Below are positions 24,857-32,228 of a stretch of 64,000 nucleotides of DNA, piece by piece (positions within the stretch are counted from its first letter, which is position 1; every line of letters begins with the position of its first letter). The translations under genes and the position numbers were made by a program. The notes below the pieces were generated by a model. It searched no databases. It was given only the letters and a program-made list of their open reading frames with translations, and was not told the DNA's origin. The stretch spans positions 1-64,000 of the forward strand of contig DATKRK010000278.1 of NCBI GenBank assembly GCA_035532215.1, written 5' to 3'. Origin of the DNA: JAICIG01 sp035532215 (GTDB lineage Bacteria > Planctomycetota > Planctomycetia > Pirellulales > JAICIG01).

Positions 24857-26719
24857 ATGAAACATTTGTATCACGGATCGAACCCAGCGCGGCAAAGCCG
24901 CAACCCATGTCGCTTTTCGCTCCGCGAAAAGCCGTCTTTTCGCGGAGCGAAAAGCGACATTAAATTTAGCGATTGCGCCGTAAAGCTCGCGGTTTGCGCG
25001 GCGCTGCTGGCCGCGGGCTGCGAGCGGCGCACGCCGATCGCGACCGAAACGTCCGCATCCGCCCGGCACGACGCGGCCGGGGCCGCGGCTCAAGCCGTCG
25101 TGCCGTTCGTGGACAAAGCCCAGACGCTGGGCATCGAATTCGGCTACCACGACGGCGCCGAGGCGCATCTCAGCACGATGCTCGAATCGCTCGGCGGGGG
25201 CGTGGGCTGGCTCGACTTCGACCGGGACGGTTGGCTCGATCTGGCGGCGACGGGCGGAGGAAGTTTTCCGTCGGAGCGGTCGATGGTGGGCCGCGCCAGC
25301 GCGCTGTTCCGCAACCTCGGGGGAAAAAAGTTCGTCTCGGCGGGCGCCAGCGCCGGCATCGAGACGCCCGAGCTGTTCACCAATGGCTTGGCGGTCGCCG
25401 ATTACGACAACGACGGTTTCGAGGATTTGTTGATCACCGGCTACGGCCGGCCCCAACTGTGGCGTAACATGGGCGACGGCACGTTCCGCGAACAGGGCGC
25501 GGCCGCCGGCATTCTGGACGATCGCTGGGGCTCGAGCGCCGCTTGGGCCGATTTCAACGGCGACGGCAACCTCGATCTTTACCTCGCGCACTACGTGAAT
25601 TGGTCGTTCGACAACCATCCCGTTTGCTACAACAAACCGGGGCATCGCGACAACTGTCCGCCGCGAGACTTCGAGCCCTTGCCGGACAGCGTGTACTATA
25701 GCCTGGGCGACGGCCGTTTCACGGATGCCACGGAAAGGGCCGCGTTGCGCGACGACGGCAAAGGGCTGGGGGTGCTGCTGTGCGACGTCGATATCGACCG
25801 AGACATCGACATCTACGTGGCCAACGACACGACCGACAACTTTCTTTACCTCAATGACGGCACAGGCAAGTTCGCGGAAGTCGGCATGGCGGCGGGCGTC
25901 GCGTGCAGCGAGCGGGGCACGCCCGACGGCAGCATGGGCGTCGACCTTTGCGACTTCAACGGCGACGGCTTGCCGGATCTCTGGGTCGCCAATTACGAGC
26001 GCGAGACGTTCGCGCTTTATCGCAACGAGGGCCACGGTCGGTTCTTACACGTCAGCCAACGACTGGGGATTACGGACCTGGGCGGATTGTTCGTCGGCTT
26101 CGGAACGGCCTGTGAAGACTTCGATTCCGACGGCGACGAGGATATGATCGTCGCCAATGGTCACGTCATCAAATACTCCCCGAATGCGCCTCGCAAACAG
26201 CTTCCCTTGCTGCTGCAGTACGATGGCCGGCGGTTTCAACGCGCGCCGTCCGCGCCGGGAAGTTATTTTGGCGATCCGCACGAGGGACGCGGCTTGGCCG
26301 TCGCTGATTTCGACCTGGACGGAGACCTGGACCTCGCGGTTTCCGATCTCAAGGATTCCTTGGCGCTGCTGGAAAATCGCTTTCGCGACGACAACCGTTG
26401 CCTCGCGTTGACTCTGATCGGCGTCCGTTCGAACCGCGACGCCGTAGGCGCTCTCGTCGAACTGCGAACGAGCGCGGGGACGAGATTCCGCCAAGTGACC
26501 GGCGGCGGAAGCTATTTGTCGCACAGCGCTCGTAGCCTTTACTTTGCACTGCCAAAGGACTCCGAAGCGGGCACGCTCGTCGTCCATTGGCCGTCAGGGC
26601 TGACGCAAACGCTCGATGCGCGTTCGCTCGCCGGGCAAGTGACGCTGTTGGAACCGGTTTCGGAAGGTGAACCGTCGCCGCGGCTTTCCCTTGGGAGGAA
26701 TTTCAGTGACGGCGGATAA
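24857..26719 (+). CDS. CRTAC1-type FG-GAP lipoprotein with ASPIC/UnbV domain
   Basis: The frame is 620 residues from the ATG at 24857. The first 35 residues are encoded by two dispersed repeats. The native protein seems to start just before a lipoprotein-like signal (LAVCAALLAAGC), but no ATG, GTG or TTG exists there in frame. Residues about 100-500 hold FG-GAP loops such as DFDRDGWLDLAAT and DFNGDGNLDLYLAHY. The C-terminal 100 residues form an ASPIC/UnbV domain (RDAVGALVELRTSAG, RQVTGGGSYLSHS and HWPSG). The protein is probably exported and calcium-binding. The next gene overlaps its end by 14 bases. Confidence 0.8.
   Translation: MKHLYHGSNPARQSRNPCRFSLREKPSFRGAKSDIKFSDCAVKLAVCAALLAAGCERRTPIATETSASARHDAAGAAAQAVVPFVDKAQTLGIEFGYHDGAEAHLSTMLESLGGGVGWLDFDRDGWLDLAATGGGSFPSERSMVGRASALFRNLGGKKFVSAGASAGIETPELFTNGLAVADYDNDGFEDLLITGYGRPQLWRNMGDGTFREQGAAAGILDDRWGSSAAWADFNGDGNLDLYLAHYVNWSFDNHPVCYNKPGHRDNCPPRDFEPLPDSVYYSLGDGRFTDATERAALRDDGKGLGVLLCDVDIDRDIDIYVANDTTDNFLYLNDGTGKFAEVGMAAGVACSERGTPDGSMGVDLCDFNGDGLPDLWVANYERETFALYRNEGHGRFLHVSQRLGITDLGGLFVGFGTACEDFDSDGDEDMIVANGHVIKYSPNAPRKQLPLLLQYDGRRFQRAPSAPGSYFGDPHEGRGLAVADFDLDGDLDLAVSDLKDSLALLENRFRDDNRCLALTLIGVRSNRDAVGALVELRTSAGTRFRQVTGGGSYLSHSARSLYFALPKDSEAGTLVVHWPSGLTQTLDARSLAGQVTLLEPVSEGEPSPRLSLGRNFSDGG
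24907..24962. repeat. TTTTCGCTCCGCGAAAA palindrome, copy 1
   Basis: TGTCGCTTTTCGCTCCGCG and its complement CGCGGAGCGAAAAGCGACA form arms of about 23 bases around a CCGT loop. A diverged copy is at 35809-35860. The sequence lies inside the open reading frame of the CRTAC1 protein and would be translated if the upstream ATG is used. Confidence 0.8.
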
Positions 26720-27929
26720 GACTGAAAGCGAAGCCAAGACGCGGCGCCCAAGGTTTTCAGCGCATCGACGGCTGTGCTTTGGCGGAATTGCCGTCGCTGC
26801 AAGCTTGCTCGCGGCAATGGCGGCGCGTTACTACGGTTTCGGCTTCTCCCGCGACCAGTTCAAGGAAGGGCTGGCTGCGCTGGACCGCGGAGATTGGAGC
26901 CTGGCGCGCCGTTATGCTCGTGAACTGAAAGCGTCGGAGCCGTCGTCGCCGCAGGCGAGCTTTTTGCGGGGCGCCGTGCTGCTGGAGAAGGGATACGCTT
27001 ATCCCGCCCTCGACGAGCTTCGCAAAGCCATACAAGCGCCGGATCTTGAAACGGCGGCGCTAACGTTGATGGGCGAGGCCTGGTATTACCTGGGCAGGCA
27101 CGTCGAGGCGCAAGCCGTGCTGGAACAGGCCGTGAAACAAGATCCGCAATCGGTAGACGCGCATCGCTGGCTGGCCGCGTCGTATTACGATTTGGGCGCC
27201 ATCGGCAAGGCCCTTCCGCATTTGGAGCGCACGGCCGAGCTCGATCCGACCGATCCGCGGCCCCACCGTCTGCTGGGGCTGATTCACAAGGACTTCGGGC
27301 GGTTCGAGGAGGCTATAGCGCTCTACGAAGAATCTCTGCGCCGCCGGAGCGACCAGCCGAATGCGGATGAAATCAGGCAAGAGTTGGCAAGCTGCCAGGT
27401 CGAACACGCGCATTATGCCGGTGCTTTGAAGACGCTTGCCAAATGTCCCGAACTCCCGGAATTCGACGTGCTCCGCGCGAAATGTCATTACGCTCAAACC
27501 CGGCTTGCTGCTGCCAAAGTCGCTCTTGGCCGCGCGCTCGAGCAGCAGCCCGACAACCTGGACGGGCTGCTCCTGCACGCAACGATGCTGCTCGAGGAAG
27601 GCGAGGCTCGCGAGGCGACGGAGGCGCTCGAACGGGCAGTCGAATCGCATCCCAAAGACTACACGGCGCATTTCAAGCTCGCCCAGGCTTATGGTGAGGT
27701 GGGCGAGCAAGAGCTTTCTTTCGCGGAAAGCGAGACGGCTAGCAAAATCGCTGAAGTCAAAGTCGAGTTTTCAGAACTGCACAAGGCGGCTTGGGAACGG
27801 CCTAGCGACATGCAGGTCCGCTTGCGCTTGGCGACTTTGGCCCAGGAGCTCGATCGTCCGGACCTGGCCGAGGTTTGGCTCCGCTCGGCCGCCGCACTTC
27901 AGCCCGCGCCCGAGTCGGAAGCCAAATGA
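26706..27929 (+). CDS. Membrane-anchored TPR protein
   Basis: The GTG at 26706 is chosen because GGAGG lies about seven bases upstream. The 407-residue protein has a basic N-terminus, one membrane helix (FGGIAVAASLLAAMAA) and then tetratricopeptide repeats throughout, such as GKALPHLERTAELDPTDPRP and EEAIALYEESLRRRSDQP. It overlaps the CRTAC1 gene end by 14 bases, so translation is probably coupled. It resembles the TPR protein at 23.2 kb in layout, and the CRTAC1 gene lies between the two. It is probably an extracytoplasmic scaffold. Confidence 0.82.
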   Translation: MTADKTESEAKTRRPRFSAHRRLCFGGIAVAASLLAAMAARYYGFGFSRDQFKEGLAALDRGDWSLARRYARELKASEPSSPQASFLRGAVLLEKGYAYPALDELRKAIQAPDLETAALTLMGEAWYYLGRHVEAQAVLEQAVKQDPQSVDAHRWLAASYYDLGAIGKALPHLERTAELDPTDPRPHRLLGLIHKDFGRFEEAIALYEESLRRRSDQPNADEIRQELASCQVEHAHYAGALKTLAKCPELPEFDVLRAKCHYAQTRLAAAKVALGRALEQQPDNLDGLLLHATMLLEEGEAREATEALERAVESHPKDYTAHFKLAQAYGEVGEQELSFAESETASKIAEVKVEFSELHKAAWERPSDMQVRLRLATLAQELDRPDLAEVWLRSAAALQPAPESEAK

Positions 27930-27971
27930 CGCGCGTCGAGCGCCGCGGGGCGCCCGCCACTTCCGATCGTT

Positions 27972-28694
27972 TCAGACCAACACGGTCGCCAGCACGGCCG
28001 AGAGGATGATCCCGTCGAACGTGCCGGCGCCGCCGATCGACAACATGCCGACCGAAACGCGCGTGATATCTTTGAGATGCAGCAAATCGGCGCCGATCAA
28101 GGGGCCGGACACGCCGGCGATGAAGGCCACCGGCGCCCGGTAGTCGGCAAAAGCGTCGCCGCCGAGCAACACCCAGGTCGCCAGCACCGAACTGAGCGGC
28201 GAAACGAAACCGGGCATCATGATGCCGATGCCCGTCACCGGGCGCGCGGCGAAATAGCACGCCGCAATGTTGATGCCGGCGACGAACCCCACCGCCGTCA
28301 GCGGCCAGCCGCCGGCCCGCGCGAGGCTCAGCAACTCCCACGCGGCCAGCGCCGTCGGAATCACGCAGCCGCCGAGATTGACGGCGATGATCGTATTGGG
28401 GCGCATCCGCTTAAAACGGGGCGTAAAACCCCACAAGCCGAAGGCCCCCATCATTTCGACCGGCTGCACTTCGGTCCGCTCGATGCGAAACACGGGCACG
28501 TTCACCAGGCCGCCGACCAGAATGCCGAGCACCGCCAGAAAGGCCGCCGGCGGACTGAGATTCAGCCGCTGCATGGCGTCGTTCATCACGTCGACCAGCA
28601 CGATCGGCATCAGGCACATCAGCGAGACCGCCAACACGATTCCGGCGCAACCGAGAGCCGGAATCCATTGCGGGACCGGACGATAGCCGTTCAT
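27972..28694 (-). CDS. DUF1614 family membrane protein
   Basis: The 240-residue protein has about seven membrane helices and the DUF1614 signature near its end, SIGGAGTFDGIILSAV, preceded by GPLIGADLLHL. Its start codon directly abuts the stop of the ftsK gene, so the two are co-transcribed. The function of DUF1614 is unknown. Length is normal for the family. Confidence 0.8.
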   Translation of the reverse strand: MNGYRPVPQWIPALGCAGIVLAVSLMCLMPIVLVDVMNDAMQRLNLSPPAAFLAVLGILVGGLVNVPVFRIERTEVQPVEMMGAFGLWGFTPRFKRMRPNTIIAVNLGGCVIPTALAAWELLSLARAGGWPLTAVGFVAGINIAACYFAARPVTGIGIMMPGFVSPLSSVLATWVLLGGDAFADYRAPVAFIAGVSGPLIGADLLHLKDITRVSVGMLSIGGAGTFDGIILSAVLATVLV

Positions 28695-31301
28695 CTACGC
28701 GCTCTCGGCTTCGTAAGACTCCTCGTCGTACTCCTCCTCGTCGCCTTCATACCCATCCTCCTCGTCGTCGCCGTCTTCTTCGTCCTCGTCCTGATTATAT
28801 TCGTCTTCGTCCGATTCGTCTTCTTCTTCGTCCGCCGCTTCTTCTTCATCGTCTTCGTCCGCGGTTTCGCGCTTGGCCGGCGAGGGGAGAATCTTGTTGC
28901 GGGCTCGCTTGGGCGGGGCCGGCGCGGCTTCGGCGTTCTGGCCGCTCATCTCTTGCCATTGTTCCAGCGTGATCAGCACTTCGCGAGCCTGCGAACCGTT
29001 GTAGGCGCCTACGATGCCGTCTTCGGCCATGAAGTCGATCAGCCGCGCGCCGCGGCCGTAGCCGATGCCCAGCGCCCGCTGCAACAGCGAAACGCTGCCG
29101 CGGCCTTCGCGAATCACGATGTCGATGGCGGCTTCGTACAACTCGTCGCGATTCTTGAAGCGGTTCGCGTCGGCCTCGCCCGCCTGGGCGACCTTCAACT
29201 GCACCAGTTCCGTGACGAATTCCGGTTCGGTCGTGCCGACGCAATCGACCACGCGGTTGATCTCTTCGTCGCTGACGTACGTGCCCTGCCCGCGCAGCAG
29301 CGTGCTGGTGCCCGGCCACAGGAACAACAAGTCGCCGTTGCCCAACAGCTTGTCGGCCCCCATCTCGTCGAGCACCACGCGGCTGTCGGTGCGGCTGGCC
29401 ACTTGGAACGCGATCCGCGCAGGCAGGTTCGACTTGATCAAGCCGGTGATCACGTCGACCGTCGGCTTCTGCGTGGCCAGCACCAGGTGGATGCCGACGG
29501 CCCGGCTCTTTTGAGCCAGGCGAATAATATGGGTCTCCACCTCCTTGGCGGCCGTCATCATCAGGTCGGCGATTTCGTCGGCCACGATCACGATATACGG
29601 CAAGTGCGTGGGAATATTGTCGCGCTCTTCGTCGCTCTCGGGCTGCAAGCGGTCCATCAACTCTTCTTCGCCGAGTTGGTTGTAGCTCGAGATATGCCGC
29701 ACGCCGGCCCGGGCCAGCAGGGCGTAGCGTTCTTCCATCTTGTCGACGGCCCAAGCCAGAATCGCTTCGGCCTTCCGCATGTCGGTCACCACCGGGTGCA
29801 TCAGGTGCGGCAGCGTCTTGTAGGGGCTGAGTTCGACCATCTTGGGGTCGATCATCAGCATCCGCACTTCGTCGGGCCGCCGCGTCATCAACATCGACAC
29901 GATGATCGTGTTGAGGCAAACGCTCTTGCCGGTGCCCGTGCGACCGGCGATCAGCAAGTGCGGCAACGTCGCCAGGTCGGCCACCAGCGGATTGCCCGAG
30001 ACGTCTTTGCCCAAGTAGATCGGAATCCTCATCTTCTGCGACTTGCCATTGGCCTCTTCGATCACCTCGCGCAGCCGAACGAGTTGCCGTTCTTCGTTGG
30101 GCACTTCGATGCCGACCGTGTTCTTGCCCGGGATCGGCGCCACGATCCGCACGCTCGGCACGCGCAGGGCAATGGCCAGGTCGTCGGCCAGGCTGGTGAT
30201 TTTCGACAGCCGCAAGCCGGCTTCCAATTCGACTTCGAACTGGGCGATGACTGGTCCGGTTTCGATCTCGACCACTTTGACGTTGAATCCGAAGTTGAGG
30301 AACGTCTTTTCCAGAATCTTGGCTTTGCGTCGCACCTCCTTTTCCTGTTCTTCGAAAGCGAACGGCTCGCTCTCCATCAGCAACTCGATCGACGGCAGTT
30401 CGTAGTCGGTCGATTCCTGCTGCTGGCTCACCGCCGCGTCGAGTTCCTGCATGACTTCTTCGCGGGCGTCCTTCTTCTTCAAGGGGGGCCGCACGCGCGG
30501 CTCGCTGGCCGGCGGTTCGGGGGCAGGCTGCGAATCGGGCGTCGCTGCAGCCACGGCTTTGCGGTCGGTCTTCTTGGCGACCGCCGCGGTCGGTTCCTCC
30601 TTGGCTTCGGTTGATAGGGTTTCCTCGACGATCTTGCCGGAGATGCGAATTTGGGGGCCGGCGCCGGCTTCGCCGTCGTTCGGCCCGGCCAGATCGGTGC
30701 GCGGACGAGTGCGGCGCTTGTCGTAGATACTGCCCACGCCGCCCAGCGCCATGCCGACGCCCTTGGCCGGACCCGCCACCGCCCAGGCCGAGAGACGCAC
30801 CAACAGATAATCGGTCGACAACAGCAGCCCGCCCGCCAGTACGCTGACGACCAGAATGTAAGCCCCCGCCGTGGCGAAGTGCATTTCGAGCAGACCCCGG
30901 GCCGCGGCGCCCAAATATCCGCCCGAGCCGATCACCGGCCCCGGCGACCACTCGGGCGCCGCCAGCGCGGCGAGCGCGGCAAAGCCGGCCAGCGACATCG
31001 CCCAGCCGGCCGCGCGCAGCCCGCGCTCGTTGATTTCCTGCCGGCGCAGCAGGGCCGCGGCGAGCACGGCCAACGACAGAATCAGATAATAGGCCCCCAG
31101 TCCGAGCCCTTCGAACAGCACGCGGGCCACGACGGCGCCCACGCGCCCGCAGGCATTGTGGATTTCGGTCGCCGGCGGATAGACCAGATTGCTCGGCGGG
31201 TCGGCCGGGTCGTAAGTGGCCAGCGCGATCGCCAGAAAGACGGTCAGCGCCAACAGCGTCAGCGCAGCCAGATCGGCCTTGAGGTTTCGCGATTCGGGCA
31301 T
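28695..31301 (-). CDS. ftsK: DNA translocase FtsK/SpoIIIE
   Basis: The 868-residue protein has four N-terminal membrane helices (residues about 10-180), a charged linker, the alpha/beta motor with Walker A GRTGTGKSV, and a C-terminal winged-helix gamma domain (GRGSVSLLQRALGIGYGRGA). It pumps DNA through the septum and helps resolve chromosome dimers. An unusual tail of about 55 residues after the gamma domain is nearly all Asp and Glu. I use the ATG at 31301, since the longer frame has no support. The DUF1614 gene follows without a gap. Confidence 0.93.
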   Translation of the reverse strand: MPESRNLKADLAALTLLALTVFLAIALATYDPADPPSNLVYPPATEIHNACGRVGAVVARVLFEGLGLGAYYLILSLAVLAAALLRRQEINERGLRAAGWAMSLAGFAALAALAAPEWSPGPVIGSGGYLGAAARGLLEMHFATAGAYILVVSVLAGGLLLSTDYLLVRLSAWAVAGPAKGVGMALGGVGSIYDKRRTRPRTDLAGPNDGEAGAGPQIRISGKIVEETLSTEAKEEPTAAVAKKTDRKAVAAATPDSQPAPEPPASEPRVRPPLKKKDAREEVMQELDAAVSQQQESTDYELPSIELLMESEPFAFEEQEKEVRRKAKILEKTFLNFGFNVKVVEIETGPVIAQFEVELEAGLRLSKITSLADDLAIALRVPSVRIVAPIPGKNTVGIEVPNEERQLVRLREVIEEANGKSQKMRIPIYLGKDVSGNPLVADLATLPHLLIAGRTGTGKSVCLNTIIVSMLMTRRPDEVRMLMIDPKMVELSPYKTLPHLMHPVVTDMRKAEAILAWAVDKMEERYALLARAGVRHISSYNQLGEEELMDRLQPESDEERDNIPTHLPYIVIVADEIADLMMTAAKEVETHIIRLAQKSRAVGIHLVLATQKPTVDVITGLIKSNLPARIAFQVASRTDSRVVLDEMGADKLLGNGDLLFLWPGTSTLLRGQGTYVSDEEINRVVDCVGTTEPEFVTELVQLKVAQAGEADANRFKNRDELYEAAIDIVIREGRGSVSLLQRALGIGYGRGARLIDFMAEDGIVGAYNGSQAREVLITLEQWQEMSGQNAEAAPAPPKRARNKILPSPAKRETADEDDEEEAADEEEDESDEDEYNQDEDEEDGDDEEDGYEGDEEEYDEESYEAESA

Positions 31302-31630
31302 GGAAAAACCGGTGGTCTCGCGGAGAGACGGCCCGGGCGCCTTGCGGCCGCCCGGACAACCCAATGGGGCTCATCCATGCCCGACAATCGTCCGTCTACG
31401 GTTTGAATCGGCGCCCTCCGCAGGCCGTTGCCAGTTTCGTTTTGGGCGACGTTCAGGTTTGCCGGCGGGCCGCGGAGTGCATATTCGGCACAGTTGGTAT
31501 AATTGGCAAACCACGGTCCCCCAAGGGCGGAGGCGCGAGAAAACGCCAGAGTCGCTCCTATGTTACGCCAATAGGCTCCGGCGATGCGTCGCCACGTTGG
31601 GGAACCGGAGACCAAACTAGGTCGCGAACT
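31302..31630. other. Intergenic region between divergent genes
   Basis: No gene is seen. The region must carry the ftsK promoter on the minus strand and probably a promoter for the small plus-strand membrane protein. A perfect TATAAT at 31498-31503 is present, but its -35 position (GAGTGC) is poor. Confidence 0.45.
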
Positions 31631-31978
31631 ATGGCTCCAAAGTCTCCAAAGCGTTTGGCAGCGATCGTGGTTGCCGCGATCATCGCGTTTTACGTGGGCA
31701 GCTACGTTCTGCTTTCCCTTGGCGGGCGGTATGAGCCGGCCTCGTTCGGGCTCAGGCGCGTTGGATGGGGAGTTAAATGGTATGAATGGGCGCCGAGCGG
31801 ATTTGTCACGAATTTTCGCTGGAGCCACAATCTGATGCGGGTTTACTTCCCGCTCTATATTCTCGATTGCCGATTTTGGCATCCGTCGGACGAGGCGTTT
31901 GACGGCATATATCCGATCAATGAGGTTGCCGACGAAGATGTAGATAAAATCGTGATCGCAATCGAGTCCAGCGAGTAA
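31631..31978 (+). CDS. Small membrane-anchored hypothetical protein
   Basis: The 115-residue protein starts at the ATG at 31631. It has one N-terminal helix, LAAIVVAAIIAFYVGSYVLL, followed by a compact domain rich in aromatic residues (WGVKWYEWAPSGFV and FPLYILDCRFWHPSDEAFDG). The Trp/Tyr/Asp composition suggests a folded extracytoplasmic domain. No family was recognised. The gene is followed at once by a decayed VOC-family gene. Confidence 0.6.
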   Translation: MAPKSPKRLAAIVVAAIIAFYVGSYVLLSLGGRYEPASFGLRRVGWGVKWYEWAPSGFVTNFRWSHNLMRVYFPLYILDCRFWHPSDEAFDGIYPINEVADEDVDKIVIAIESSE

Positions 31979-31991
31979 CCCAGGAGTTGCC

Positions 31992-32228
31992 ATACGCTCT
32001 CAACCCCTGCTCGCGGTTCACGATGTCGAAGCCAGCAGCCGCTGGTATCAGCAATTGCTCGGCTGCACAAGCGCTCACGGCGGCCCGGAATACGAGCGAC
32101 TGGAGTTCGACGGCAAGTTGATCCTGCAACTCCACCGCTTCGAGGTCGAGCACCATCACGGGCCGATCGGCGATCCGGCCGACAAACCTTACGGCAATGG
32201 CGTGCTGTTGTCCGTCCAAGTTTGGCCG
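31992..32228 (+). pseudogene. Truncated VOC (glyoxalase-type) family gene
   Basis: A reading frame beginning at 31992 encodes QPLLAVHDVEASSRWYQQLL, then LEFDGKLILQLHRFEVEHHH and YGNGVLLSVQV. This is the first half of a vicinal oxygen chelate protein. The expected start is ATA, with a good AGGAG five bases upstream, so an ATG to ATA change is likely. The second half is missing: similarity stops at about 32222, where the 3' end of the opposite-strand M56 gene begins. It is probably a dead gene cut by a rearrangement. Confidence 0.65.

Noticed and set aside
28077..30614. Long open frame opposite ftsK
   Set aside because: It is an antisense shadow of the GC-rich ftsK gene; its composition is His/Arg/Gln-rich without domain features.
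31480..31560. tRNA-like D-arm sequence near TATAATTGGCAAACC
   Set aside because: No anticodon arm, T-arm or acceptor pairing could be formed.
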